Shown here piece after piece: positions 1 to 16,258 of a DNA stretch of 64,000 bases. A program made the position numbers and the translations under genes. The DNA lies in the NCBI RefSeq assembly GCF_003752405.1, contig NZ_RKHK01000001.1, forward strand, positions 2,914,001 through 2,978,000. Direction: 5' to 3'. The notes beneath the pieces are model-generated. The model was not told the origin of the DNA. It worked only from the letters and a program-made list of their open reading frames with translations, and searched no databases. Source of the DNA: Bogoriella caseilytica. GTDB taxonomy: Bacteria > Actinomycetota > Actinomycetes > Actinomycetales > Actinomycetaceae. Position 1 is the first letter of the stretch. Each line of letters begins with the position of its first letter.

Positions 1-52
1 ACTGAGAACCGGCAGGATGTCGGCCTTGCTCAGACGCTGGAAGACTTCCCCG

Positions 53-81
53 GATGTGCCAGGGTTAAACCCTGGTGCATC
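53..81. repeat. Inverted repeat in rRNA operon leader
   Basis: The arms at 53-66 and 68-81 are complementary except for two positions. The inner part, CCAGGGTT-A-AACCCTGG (59-75), is perfect. It lies about 215 bp before the 16S gene. It could be the terminator of an upstream gene outside the window, a protein-binding palindrome, or a fold in the leader RNA. No T-run follows, so the role is open. Confidence 0.5.
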
Positions 82-91
82 GGTGTGTGTC

Positions 92-110
92 TGTTTCTTG
101 AGAACTCAAC
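92..110 (+). promoter_or_regulatory. boxA-like rRNA antitermination signal in leader
   Basis: The leader contains TTCTTGAGAACTCAAC. A related TTGTTTGAGAACT recurs at 2099-2111 in the 16S-23S spacer. In mycobacteria and relatives this element is described as boxA of the rrn Nus antitermination system. Its presence before both large rRNA genes fits that role. The rrn promoter itself cannot be placed with confidence in this short upstream stretch. Confidence 0.5.
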
Positions 111-290
111 AGTGTGCCAAGTTTTTTTGATGCCAATTTTTTGTGCGCGTTCATCTGCTTTGGTGGGTGTTCGTGTTTTTTGGTTTGATGCGCCGTGCCC
201 GGCCTCGTTTCGGGTGTGGTGTGTTGAGCTGGGTTTGTTCTTCGTATTGAAGATGCGCAGGCTCTCTTTTGGGGGTTTGTGGTGTTTTAT

Positions 291-5339
<5,049 letters not shown>

Positions 5340-5394
5340 CCAACACCCATTGTGGTAAGGCAACACTAACGAGAACGAATCTGCGAAAAACGCA

Positions 5395-5424
5395 CGCGTC
5401 CACTGTACGGTTCCCGGGCAACAC
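5395..5424 (+). other. Right arm of 23S processing stem
   Basis: These 30 bases pair with 2096-2125 in the 16S-23S spacer: 25 Watson-Crick pairs, 4 G-U pairs and one A-C mismatch by hand count. Such long stems that loop out pre-23S are the known RNase III substrates of rRNA operons. The remaining spacer (5340-5550) has no tRNA. Confidence 0.8.
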
Positions 5425-5550
5425 ACCCCGGCACAACACCGACAACACACACCAAGCATCCAGACCACACACACACCACGTGGCCCGGACGCCCAGGTGA
5501 AGTGTTGACACGGAGTTGACAGCCGTAGCGGCCAAAAAAGCCCGAAATCT

Positions 5551-5671
5551 GTTTCGGTGGTCATAGCGAGGCGGGAAACACCCAGTATCCATTCCGAACC
5601 TGGTAGTTAAGCCCCTCAGCGCCGATGGTACTGCACTGGAGACGGTGTGGGAGAGCAGGACGCCGCCGAAC
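5551..5671 (+). rRNA. rrf: 5S ribosomal RNA
   Basis: Starts GTTTCGGTGGTCATAGC and ends GGACGCCGCCGAAC; the two ends pair as in the 5S helix I. The conserved block ATTCCGAACCTGG lies in the middle and GGGAGAGCAGGACG near the end. About 120 nt, normal length. It is the last gene of the rrn operon, 210 bp behind 23S, and is followed at once by a strong hairpin. Confidence 0.95.
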
Positions 5672-5682
5672 TTCACTTACAG

Positions 5683-5714
5683 CGAGAGCCCCGACCCCAC
5701 GGTCGGGGCTCTCG
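5683..5714 (+). terminator. rrn operon terminator hairpin
   Basis: Perfect 14-bp GC-rich stem: 5683-5696 pairs with 5701-5714 around a CCAC loop, starting 12 nt after 5S. It has no strong T-tract, as is common for actinobacterial terminators. Confidence 0.9.
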
Positions 5715-6066
5715 CCATTCCCAGGCACATTCTTGGTGACGACACACGATTGTGGTCAAATGTGTCGCTTTGACGCGTACATGAGTGTCTCCGCGGCGGC
5801 GCCTTGTACGGGTATCCGTGTTCTGTCGAGCGCCGGCGAGCCCGCGGGGCGGGTTGGAGCTCCCTCGTCCTATCGCCAGGCTGCTGTCCTGCCGGAGTTC
5901 TCCGGTTTCTCGGGACCTGGCGCTGTCACGTCTCGAGGAGAGCCTGAACCGGTAGTTCTGGTCAGGCTCCGCCATGAGCGGTCTGCTCACCTGACTACGA
6001 TGGAGGGAAGCTGCCGGGGTGTCGATCGTGCAGTCGGATTTCTGAACAGTGAGAGGACCGTCCCGC
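5715..6066. other. Non-coding interval between rrn and the tlyA block
   Basis: A 352-bp gap without a credible gene or tRNA. It holds a GTCAAA/TTTGAC inverted repeat (5755-5760, 5769-5774), a hairpin with an 8-bp outer stem and one bulge (5940-5950 with 5960-5969), and a possible -10 element TACGAT (5996-6001). The last could drive the block that starts at 6067. The operator and promoter roles are inferred from pattern only. Confidence 0.5.
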
Positions 6067-6921
6067 ATGAACAACGAACGCCGCTCAGGTGACAGGCGCG
6101 GGTACCAGCCGTCGAGGCGGCCCGACTCATGGCGCACCCCAGGCGCGGGCTCTCGCGGATCCGGTGGGTCCGGTAGCGAACGCGGCGAGCGTCCGGCGCA
6201 GGTGCGCGGTCGCCAGGATGATCGGCGCCAGGATGATCGCCCGCGCCGCGATCCCGGGCCGGAGATCCCGGACGAGATCACGGCGTCCATGCTCGACCGT
6301 GAGGTGCAGCGTGCGTTGCGCGGGCTGGGGGAGGGAAACGCCGAAGCCACGGCCCGGCACCTCGTCATGGCAGGCCAGTTGCTCGATGAAGAGCCGGAAG
6401 CGGCGTACACCCATGCGAAGGCCGCCTTCTCCCGGGCAGCGCGTGTCGACGTGGTCCGTGAGGCGGTGGGTATCGCCGCCTACCGCACCGGGCGTTTCGC
6501 CGAGGCGTTGCGGGAACTGCGGGCTCTTCGCCGCATGAGCGGGCGCCAGGACCTACGCCACCTCGAGGCGGACTGTCTGCGCGGGCTGCAACGCCCGGAT
6601 GACGCCCTCGACGTCATCAAGGACACCGACACCTCCACCCTCGATCTCGAGACGCGGCTGGAGCTCATTCTCATCGCCAGTGGTGCGCATGCCGACCGTG
6701 GCGCCTCAGAGGCCGGTCTCGCGCTGCTGGACCGGATCCGCACCAAGGCCCTGAACGCGGAGCAGCTCGACCGATTCCACGGTGTGCGCGCGGACCGACT
6801 CGAGGAGCTCGGCCGCACCGAGGAGGCCAAGGCTGTGCGCCCGCAGCAGCCGGCGGCCACTGCTGCCTCTGAGGACGAGATCGTCTTCCTCGAATCCGAG
6901 GACGAGGACGATATCCGGTGA
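6067..6921 (+). CDS. TPR-like conserved protein, Rv1691-type
   Basis: Predicted protein of 284 aa. The first 70 residues are Arg/Gly/Ser/Pro-rich and probably disordered. The rest is Ala/Leu/Glu-rich helical sequence (about 75-265) of the tetratricopeptide-like kind, with an acidic tail rich in Glu and Asp. ATG at 6067 is preferred because an AGAGGA Shine-Dalgarno lies 9 nt upstream; a GTG at 6049 is less likely. It heads the block that continues through HAD phosphatase and TlyA, and position and character match M. tuberculosis Rv1691. Its biochemical role is unknown. TPR-like proteins usually scaffold protein complexes, but no partner can be named from sequence. The stop overlaps the next start (GTGA). 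Confidence 0.85.
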   Translation: MNNERRSGDRRGYQPSRRPDSWRTPGAGSRGSGGSGSERGERPAQVRGRQDDRRQDDRPRRDPGPEIPDEITASMLDREVQRALRGLGEGNAEATARHLVMAGQLLDEEPEAAYTHAKAAFSRAARVDVVREAVGIAAYRTGRFAEALRELRALRRMSGRQDLRHLEADCLRGLQRPDDALDVIKDTDTSTLDLETRLELILIASGAHADRGASEAGLALLDRIRTKALNAEQLDRFHGVRADRLEELGRTEEAKAVRPQQPAATAASEDEIVFLESEDEDDIR

Positions 6922-7982
6922 CCGGATCTGACGGCGCACCTGCGGCACTACTGGAGAGCGTGGCGCCACTGGCCGAGGCCCACGATGTCGCCCTGTTCGA
7001 TATCGACGGCGTGCTCCTGCTGGGCCACAGTGCCGTTCCACACGCGGCTGCGGCGCTGACCGACCTCAGCGCGACGGGCGTGCGTCACGGATACCTCACG
7101 AACAACGCCTCGCGTTCACCGGCGGCCGTCGCAGACGAGCTTCAGGCGGTCGGCATTCCCGCCCGCGCCGGTGAGGTGACCACCTCGGCGCTGGCCATTG
7201 CCGGCTTGATGAGCGAGGAGCTTCCTGCCGGAAGCCGAGTGCTTGTGGTCGGTGGGCCCGGCCTCCGGGAAGCGACCTCCGAGACCGGCTTGACGGTGGT
7301 GGACAGCGCGGAGGATCATCCGGCGGCCGTCGTCCAGGGACTCGCCCTCGACATCGGGTGGCCTGAGTTGTCCGAGGCGGCACTGGCGGTCCGGGCCGGC
7401 GCCACGTACTTTGCGCCGAATCTCGATGCCACCGTTCCGCGAGAGCGGGGCTTGATGATCGGCAATGGCTCCCTGGTGGCCGCGGTGGTCAATGCGACCG
7501 GCGTGACCCCGCGCACCGCAGGAAAGCCCGCTCCCGGGATCTTCCATCAGGCACTGCAACGAGTGGGGGGCCGCAACCCGGTGGTGTGCGGTGACCGGCT
7601 CGACACCGATATCGCGGGCGCACGGGCGGCAGGATTCCCGGCGCTGCACGTGCTGACCGGCGTGGACCGTGCGCGCGCCGTGCTCCTCGCTCCGCCGGAT
7701 CATCGGCCCAGCTATCTCGGAACCGATCTCCGCGCTCTCAGCGGACCCCATCCGGCACCCCGGGAGGAGGCCGGCTGGTGGACTTGTGGGGGATCAGCCG
7801 CCCGCTCGGTGAACGGCGCGCTCGAGCTCCGTTCCGACGGCTCCGATCTCCCGCTGGAGTCCGCGGATCTGACAATGGATGACTACCGCTGCCTGGCATC
7901 AGCCGCCTGGTCGGCCGCCGATGCGGGCGCACCGATCGACTCAGCCGCGCTGCCTGAGCTGCGCATCTCCGCTCCGCGATAG
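6918..7982 (+). CDS. HAD-superfamily IIA phosphatase (NagD-like)
   Basis: 354 aa. Cytoplasmic HAD hydrolase with all four motifs: DIDGVLLLG (Asp nucleophile and general acid, near residue 28), YLTNNASRS (motif II), the Lys in GKPAPGIF (motif III), and GDRLDTDI (motif IV). The cap between motifs II and III is the C2 type of the NagD/p-nitrophenyl phosphatase subfamily. Family members dephosphorylate small metabolites such as nucleotides and sugar or glycerol phosphates. The C-terminal 80 residues are an extra tail with several Trp residues and no motif I recognise. Substrate is unknown. Orthologous in position to Rv1692. Start is the GTG overlapping the upstream stop. Confidence 0.9.
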   Translation: MTGSDGAPAALLESVAPLAEAHDVALFDIDGVLLLGHSAVPHAAAALTDLSATGVRHGYLTNNASRSPAAVADELQAVGIPARAGEVTTSALAIAGLMSEELPAGSRVLVVGGPGLREATSETGLTVVDSAEDHPAAVVQGLALDIGWPELSEAALAVRAGATYFAPNLDATVPRERGLMIGNGSLVAAVVNATGVTPRTAGKPAPGIFHQALQRVGGRNPVVCGDRLDTDIAGARAAGFPALHVLTGVDRARAVLLAPPDHRPSYLGTDLRALSGPHPAPREEAGWWTCGGSAARSVNGALELRSDGSDLPLESADLTMDDYRCLASAAWSAADAGAPIDSAALPELRISAPR

Positions 7983-7992
7983 CCTGGCCAGC

Positions 7993-8145
7993 GTGTCAGC
8001 GATTCCAGAGCCCCGGGAGCCCTCAGCCGAGGGCCCCCTCCGACAGCTCGACCACATCGCCGAGCTGCCCCTGGCGGAACGCGCCCAGGCTTTCGAGGAG
8101 ATCCACGATCACCTTGCCCAGCGACTGCGCGAGACCGAGAACTAG
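7993..8145 (+). CDS. Small conserved protein upstream of tlyA (Rv1693-like)
   Basis: 50 aa from GTG 7993, ending with TAG just before the tlyA ribosome-binding site. The C-terminal half is a charged amphipathic helix containing LAERAQAFEEIHDHLAQRL. A tiny open frame at the same place (Rv1693) precedes tlyA in mycobacteria, which supports it as real despite its size. No function is known. The short distance to both neighbours means it is co-transcribed with the HAD gene and tlyA. Confidence 0.75.
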   Translation: MSAIPEPREPSAEGPLRQLDHIAELPLAERAQAFEEIHDHLAQRLRETEN

Positions 8146-8154
8146 GAGGCACAC

Positions 8155-8976
8155 GTGGCTCGCCTCACCAGGATCGACGCGGAACTCGTCCGGCGCGGGA
8201 TGGCCCGCTCCCGCGCCCACGCGGCCGAACTCCTCACGGCGGGTCAGGTACTGCTCGATGGGCAAGCCGTGACGAAGCCCGCACGGCAGGTGAACCCGGC
8301 CCAGGCGCTGCAGGTACGCGAGGACGCCGCCGATGACTACGTCTCGCGCGGTGCGCACAAGCTCGCGGGTGCCCTGGACGCACTGGGGGACGACGCGCCC
8401 ACGGTCCGCGGGCGCCGGTGCCTGGACGCTGGCGCCTCCACGGGGGGTTTCACCGACGTACTGCTCCGCCGAGGCGCCAGCGAGGTGATTGCGGTGGACG
8501 TCGGCTATGGCCAGCTCGCCTGGCGCCTGCGCACCGACCCACGCGTGACGGTGCTGGAGCGAACCAATGTGCGCACCCTGAGCGCCGATCAGGTTGGTGC
8601 GCCGCCCGAGCTTGTCGTCGGCGACCTCTCTTTCATCTCACTGACCCTCGTCCTGCCCGCTCTGGTGGCGACGGCTGCTCCGGACGCCGACCTCTTCCTC
8701 ATGGTCAAGCCGCAGTTCGAGGTCGGCAAGGACCGGGTCGGGCCCGGCGGCGTGGTCCGCGAACCGGACCTGCGCGCCGGCGCGATCCGCACCGTCGCCA
8801 CGGCCGCGGCGGCCATGGGGCTGGGGGTGTGGGCGGTCACGCCCTCACCGCTCCCCGGTCCGGCCGGAAACGTCGAGTACTTCCTCGCCATGCGCCGCGA
8901 TCATCCCCGCGCACTGGATGAGGCGGAGCTCAGCGCCGCCATCGAGCACGCCACCAGCAGGGAGATCACGTCATGA
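8155..8976 (+). CDS. tlyA: 16S/23S rRNA (cytidine-2'-O)-methyltransferase TlyA
   Basis: 273 aa. TlyA methylates a cytidine ribose in 16S helix 44 and one in 23S helix 69 at the subunit interface, and loss gives capreomycin resistance in M. tuberculosis. N-terminal S4 RNA-binding domain (about 5-62), then an FtsJ-like Rossmann methyltransferase. The SAM loop is DAGASTGG (91-98). The K-D-K-E tetrad is visible as K69, D157, K185 and E241, almost the M. tuberculosis numbering. The long N-terminus marks the type II enzyme that acts on both rRNAs. GTG start is preceded by an excellent AGGAGG. The stop overlaps the nadK start (ATGA), so translation is coupled. Confidence 0.97.
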   Translation: MARLTRIDAELVRRGMARSRAHAAELLTAGQVLLDGQAVTKPARQVNPAQALQVREDAADDYVSRGAHKLAGALDALGDDAPTVRGRRCLDAGASTGGFTDVLLRRGASEVIAVDVGYGQLAWRLRTDPRVTVLERTNVRTLSADQVGAPPELVVGDLSFISLTLVLPALVATAAPDADLFLMVKPQFEVGKDRVGPGGVVREPDLRAGAIRTVATAAAAMGLGVWAVTPSPLPGPAGNVEYFLAMRRDHPRALDEAELSAAIEHATSREITS

Positions 8977-9809
8977 CGCGTCGCATCCTCGTGGTCTCCC
9001 ACTTCTCTCGCCCCGCTGCCGTCCACGCTGCCGAGAGTGTCACTGCCGCACTCACCGAACAGGGCATCGAGGTCATCCACGACGTCGCGACCGAGGACGA
9101 CGTCGAACTCGTCATGGTCCTCGGCGGTGACGGCACCATTCTTGGTGCGGCTGAGTTCGCCCATGACCGGGGCGTGCCACTGCTCGGGGTGAACCTCGGG
9201 CATGTGGGCTTCCTCGCCGAGGCGGAACCGGAGGCGCTCCCCGATGTGGTCCGGCGCGCGGTCGATCGTGACTATCACGTTGAGGAGCGCATGACGCTCG
9301 AGGTGAGCGTGGTGGCCCCTGACGGCAGTGTCAATCAGGGATGGGCGTTGAACGAGGCCGCCATGGAGAAGGGCGAACAGGGCCGGATGGTGGAGATCAC
9401 CATCGGCGTGGACGGCTCGGCACTCTCGAGCTTCGGTTGCGACGGGCTGATCCTTGCCACACCCACCGGCTCCACCGCCTACGCCTTCTCGGGAGGGGGG
9501 CCGATCGTGTGGCCCGACGTCGAGGCGATGCTCATGGTTCCGCTCGCGGCGCACGCGCTCTTCGCTCGCCCCATGGTCGTCGGGCCCGCCTCCACGCTCG
9601 AGGTCGAACTGCTCGCAGCACCTGCCGCGGACGCCGTGTTGTGGTGCGACGGCCGTCGTCGCTTCGAGGTCCCGGCCGGTTCCCGGCTCATCGTGCGCCG
9701 GGGGAGTCAGCCGGTGCGGTTGGCCCGCTTGAACCGAACTCCGTTCTCTGGCCGTCTGGTGGCCAAGTTCGACCTCCCGGTGACCGGCTGGCGCGGGCGG
9801 CGCGCATGA
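8973..9809 (+). CDS. nadK: NAD kinase
   Basis: 278 aa. Phosphorylates NAD to NADP using ATP or polyphosphate; the sole committed step to NADP. Visible motifs: GGDG (51-54) with the catalytic Asp, the NE motif NEAA (127-130), and the glycine-rich TPTGSTAY (163-170). Length is normal for bacterial PpnK. Both ends overlap neighbours by four bases (ATGA with tlyA, ATGA with recN). The tlyA-nadK-recN order is a hallmark of actinobacteria. Confidence 0.97.
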   Translation: MTRRILVVSHFSRPAAVHAAESVTAALTEQGIEVIHDVATEDDVELVMVLGGDGTILGAAEFAHDRGVPLLGVNLGHVGFLAEAEPEALPDVVRRAVDRDYHVEERMTLEVSVVAPDGSVNQGWALNEAAMEKGEQGRMVEITIGVDGSALSSFGCDGLILATPTGSTAYAFSGGGPIVWPDVEAMLMVPLAAHALFARPMVVGPASTLEVELLAAPAADAVLWCDGRRRFEVPAGSRLIVRRGSQPVRLARLNRTPFSGRLVAKFDLPVTGWRGRRA

Positions 9810-11539
9810 TCGAACGCCTGCACATCGAGAACCTTGGCGTCATCGCTGCCGCCGATCTCGAGCTGAGCCCGGGGCTGACCGTCATCACCGGAGAGACCGG
9901 CGCAGGAAAGACGATGGTCCTTTCCTCCCTTGCCATGCTGCTCGGCGCCGCGGGCGAGCCTGCTCTCATCCGTCGCGGTGCCGAGCGCGCCGTGGTGGAA
10001 GGGGAGCTGAGCGTGGCGGCTGAAGGCCCTGCGGCCGCGCGCGCAGCCGAGGCAGGTGCCAGCGTCGAGGACGGCGTCCTCATCATCACCCGGGTGCTGC
10101 CCTCGACCGGTCGTGCGCGCGCACACCTGGGAGGCCGCACCGTGCCGCGCGCCGTCCTGCGGGAGATCGGCGCCGAACTGGTCACCGTCCATGGTCAGGC
10201 AGATCAGGGTCGCCTGCGGTCCCCGGCGCGGCAGCGCACCGTGGTCGATGAGGCTGGCGGCCCCGAGCACGCCGCCCTGCTCGAGGCCTTCCGTACGGCC
10301 TTCCGGGTGGCGCGCCATGCCGAGGAGGAGCTCGCCACCTGGCAGGAGACTGTCGGAGCACGCGAGGCCGAAGCCGCCACCTTGCGCGCCGAACTCGACC
10401 GCATTGAGGCGCTGTCTCCTGAACCTGGGGAAGACGACGCATTGCGCGCCGAAGCCATGCGCCGAACGAACGTGGAGGACCTGCGCGAGGCCGCTGCGCA
10501 GGCGCACGCCCTGAGTACCGGCGAGGACGAGGCCGCCACGGTCACCGGCCTGCTCGGGCGCGCGCGGCGCAGCCTCGACCAGGCCGCCGTCCATGACCCC
10601 GCCCTGGCGGGATGGGCCGAGCGACTCGGCGAGGCCTCCTACCTGGTCTCGGATGTCGCCGCAGAACTCGGCAGCTACCTCGCGGACCTCGACGCCGATC
10701 CGGAGCGGCTCGCGCAGGTGCATCAGCGCCGCGCGGCCCTCGCGGACCTCGCACGCAGCCACGGCAGCGTGGATGCCGCCTTGGCCTGGGCCGAGGAGGC
10801 GCGCCCCCGGCTGACCGACCTCGAGGCCCCGGAGGACACCGCAGAGCGCCTCCAGGCTGCCGCAGCGCTGGCGCAGCAGCAGCTGCAGTCCGCGGCCGCC
10901 GAACTCACGGCATCGCGTGAAGCCATCGCTCAGCGGCTCGAAGCGGCCGTGGATGCCGAGTTGCACGGCCTCGCCATGGGAGGTGCGCACCTCACTGTCC
11001 AGCTGACCCCTCGGGAGACGCCCGGCCCGCATGGCGGCGAGGATGTGGAGCTTCTGCTCAGCGCCCACCCCGGCGCGCCGCCGCGCCCCCTCGGCCAGGG
11101 CGCTTCCGGCGGTGAGCTCTCCCGGGTCATGCTCGCCCTGGAGGTGGCCCTCGCTCAGAGCACTCGCCTGTCCGGCGGCCCGGCATCATCCAGCCACGCG
11201 GGCGCCGGAAGCGAGGAACGCGCCACCTTCGTCTTCGACGAAGTCGATGCGGGCGTGGGCGGGCGCGCCGCTGTGGAGGTCGGTCGCCGACTCGCCCGGC
11301 TCGCCGAGACCGTCCAGGTGGTCGTGGTCACTCACCTCGCCCAGGTCGCCGCCTTCGCCGAGCGTCACCTGGTGGTGGCGAAACACTCCGACGACCACGA
11401 GACCGTCACGGAGGTGCGGGCGGTCGAGGAGGAGGATCGGGTGCGAGAACTGGCCCGGATGCTCTCCGGGCATGAGGAATCCGACACGGCACTCCGGCAT
11501 GCCGCTGAGCTGATCGAGCAGGCCCGCGTGCGAGCATGA
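9806..11539 (+). CDS. recN: DNA repair protein RecN
   Basis: 577 aa SMC-like ATPase of double-strand break repair, acting early with RecA. Walker A GETGAGKT (29-36). Long Ala/Glu/Arg-rich coiled coil in the middle (about 150-400). ABC signature GASGGELSR and Walker B FVFDEVDAGVGG are near the C-terminus. Slightly longer than E. coli RecN (553). The start is the ATG overlapping the nadK stop; an in-frame extension upstream to 9341 lies wholly inside nadK and is not used. SteA begins 4 bp downstream. Confidence 0.96.
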   Translation: MIERLHIENLGVIAAADLELSPGLTVITGETGAGKTMVLSSLAMLLGAAGEPALIRRGAERAVVEGELSVAAEGPAAARAAEAGASVEDGVLIITRVLPSTGRARAHLGGRTVPRAVLREIGAELVTVHGQADQGRLRSPARQRTVVDEAGGPEHAALLEAFRTAFRVARHAEEELATWQETVGAREAEAATLRAELDRIEALSPEPGEDDALRAEAMRRTNVEDLREAAAQAHALSTGEDEAATVTGLLGRARRSLDQAAVHDPALAGWAERLGEASYLVSDVAAELGSYLADLDADPERLAQVHQRRAALADLARSHGSVDAALAWAEEARPRLTDLEAPEDTAERLQAAAALAQQQLQSAAAELTASREAIAQRLEAAVDAELHGLAMGGAHLTVQLTPRETPGPHGGEDVELLLSAHPGAPPRPLGQGASGGELSRVMLALEVALAQSTRLSGGPASSSHAGAGSEERATFVFDEVDAGVGGRAAVEVGRRLARLAETVQVVVVTHLAQVAAFAERHLVVAKHSDDHETVTEVRAVEEEDRVRELARMLSGHEESDTALRHAAELIEQARVRA

Positions 11540-11543
11540 GCCC

Positions 11544-12727
11544 GTGCCACCAGACCCCAGTCGCCGCCAGGGACGACGCGCGCGCCGTGAATCCGCCCTC
11601 CGCGGCCCGGCTCGCGTCGATGCTCGGACGCGTGACCTCCACGCCACGCTGAAGCCGGGCGACATCGCGGTCATCGACCAGGAAGATCTCGACCGCGAGA
11701 CCGCTCAGGCTCTGCTTGCCCGGAAGCCAGGAGCGGTGCTGAATGCCTCGCCCACGCTCACCGGCCGCTACCCACATCAGGGAGCGCGCATCCTGGTCGA
11801 CGCGGGGATCCCCCTCATCGACGATCTCGGCCGCGACATCATGGCTGTCAAGGACGGTCATGAGCTCACGCTGCTGGGCGCAGAGGTGCGCGACTCCAGC
11901 GGCGCGCTCGTCGCCGAGGGCACGGTGCAGACTCCGGAGTCTGTTCAGGAATCGCTCACCCGGGCGCAGAGCGGTACCGCGACCCGGCTCGATGCCTTCG
12001 CAGCCACGGTGGCCGACTACCTGCATCGCGACCAGGATGTGCTGCTCCGTGTGGAGCCCGTGGCAGATGACCTCCCGTCACTCACCACACGCCTGGCTGG
12101 TCGTCCTGTGCTGATCGTCGCCGGCGGCGTGGGTGGCGCCCGAGAGCTGCGGGAACTCCAACGCTATGAGCGTGAGCACCGGCCCGTGGTGATCGGGGTG
12201 GACGACGGAGCCGAGGTGCTCCACGCCACACGCAGGCGCCCGGATGTGGCGCTCGGTGACCTGGGCGGCGTCTCCGTCGAAGCACTGAAGCGCGCGGGTG
12301 ACGTGGTGCTGCTCTCCCAGGGGGAGGACATCCCGGGCCGCGAGCGTGTCAAGGCGCTGGGCCTCGACCACCACGTGCTTCCCGCTCACGGCACCGCGCT
12401 GGACGCGGCGATTCTGCTGGCCGCGGACGCCGGCGCGCAGACCATCGTCATCGCTGGAGCCGCTCACACCCTCGATGAGCTCCTCGACGCAGGCTTGGCC
12501 GAGACTGCCTCGACCTTCCTCACCCGGCTGCGTGCCGGGGGCGTGGTGGTGCCGGCCTCCGCCGCGGCGCATCTGGTCAAGCCGCGGATCTCCACCGCCG
12601 CGATCCTGATGCTGATTGTGGCCGCCCTCCTGGCCCTCGCCGGGGCCGCCCTGGCCACAGGCGCGGCACCACTGCTGACGTCATTGATCGACTGGCCCGA
12701 CCAGTCCACCGAGTCCGAAGGTTCGAC

Positions 12728-12731
<4 letters not shown>
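11544..12731 (+). CDS. steA: SteA-like cell-separation protein
   Basis: 395 aa. Cytoplasmic thiamine-pyrophosphokinase-like fold followed by one C-terminal membrane segment (about residues 350-378, starting ISTAAILMLIVAALLALAG). SteA with SteB was described in Corynebacterium glutamicum as part of daughter-cell separation upstream of the RipC-FtsEX peptidoglycan hydrolase pathway. Residues GGVGGARELRELQRYERE and GVDDGAEVL lie in the nucleotide-binding-like core. GTG start 4 bp after recN. The stop overlaps the mctB start (ATGA), which fits SteA and SteB/MctB acting as a pair. Confidence 0.88.
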
Positions 12732-15408
<2,677 letters not shown>

Positions 15409-15463
15409 GCCTGTGGTGAGCGTGAGGGGGGATGGCACCGCGGGCACCAGGTGCCGGGCCCAG

Positions 15464-16078
15464 GTGACGGACGCCAAGCTCGAACGTGAGGTGCTCACCT
15501 CCGAGCGCCTCTACCAGAGCGCGATCTTCGATCTGGTGCGCGAGGAGGTCCGCCTGGACGACGATGTCGTGATCCGCCGCGACTTCGTCGATCATCCCGG
15601 GGCGGTCGCGATCGTCGCGTTGCGCGAGCCATCGGGCGCGCCGGAGGTGCTGCTGATCCGGCAGTATCGCCATCCGGTCCGCGCCGCGCTGTGGGAGGTG
15701 CCGGCCGGGCTTCTTGACGTGGCGGGGGAGGCCCCACTGGCCGCTGCCCAGCGCGAACTCGCCGAAGAGGCTGATCTCACCGCGTCGCGCTGGGATGTGC
15801 TCACCGATTACTTCACCTCACCGGGAGCCTCGAACGAGTCACTGCGGATCTACCTCGCCCGCGAGGTGGCCGAGGTACCCGAGCCGGAGCGGCACACGCG
15901 AGTTGAGGAGGAGGCAGAAATGATCTCCTGCTGGGTTCCGCTCGATGAGGCGGTGGCGGCCGTACACGCCGGTCGCATCCACAATCCGTCTGCCGTCATC
16001 GGGATCCTGGCCGCGGCCTCGGCGCGGAGCAAGAAGTGGGCAGGACTGCGCTCGGTCGAGGCCACCTGGCTGCAGTGA
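15464..16078 (+). CDS. Nudix hydrolase, ADP-ribose pyrophosphatase-like
   Basis: 204 aa. Nudix box from about residue 84: PAGLLDVAGE then RELAEEADL, which keeps the catalytic R-E-L-x-E-E core but has Asp where most Nudix boxes have Gly. The preceding LLIRQYRHPVR and the following FTSPGASNE match the ADP-ribose pyrophosphatase (NudF) subfamily, which cleaves ADP-ribose to AMP and ribose 5-phosphate. The start is uncertain: GTG 15464 gives normal family length, while in-frame GTGs at 15413, 15416 and 15422 would add 14-17 residues and sit closer to the pyrG stop. Equivalent in position to Rv1700. Confidence 0.85.
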   Translation: MTDAKLEREVLTSERLYQSAIFDLVREEVRLDDDVVIRRDFVDHPGAVAIVALREPSGAPEVLLIRQYRHPVRAALWEVPAGLLDVAGEAPLAAAQRELAEEADLTASRWDVLTDYFTSPGASNESLRIYLAREVAEVPEPERHTRVEEEAEMISCWVPLDEAVAAVHAGRIHNPSAVIGILAAASARSKKWAGLRSVEATWLQ

Positions 16079-16149
16079 CCTCTCCGGCCGAAGGTGCCGG
16101 TCGCTGACTGCCGCGTGGTGCCGATACTGCCGCGTGCGCGCGCGGCATC

Positions 16150-16173
16150 GGCTGACTCAGGCGGCAGTCAGCC
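16150..16173. terminator. Hairpin between convergent nudix and cysK genes
   Basis: GGCTGACT (16150-16157) pairs perfectly with AGTCAGCC (16166-16173) around an 8-nt loop. It lies between converging genes and may end transcription from either side. No T-tract is present. Confidence 0.5.
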
Positions 16174-16254
16174 CCAGAGGAGGGGCCCAGAGCAAGGGCT
16201 CAGGGGAAGGGCACAGAGCAAGGGCTCAGAGGAGGGGCCCAGGGGAGGCACCGG
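16174..16254. repeat. Purine-rich imperfect tandem repeat
   Basis: The 15-mer CAGAGCAAGGGCTCA occurs at 16188-16202 and 16214-16228 (26-bp period). It is flanked on both sides by GAGGAGGGGCCCA (from 16177 and from 16229). The top strand is strongly purine-biased. It lies in the 3' intergenic region of two convergent genes; no function is evident. Confidence 0.7.
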
Positions 16255-16258
16255 GGTG

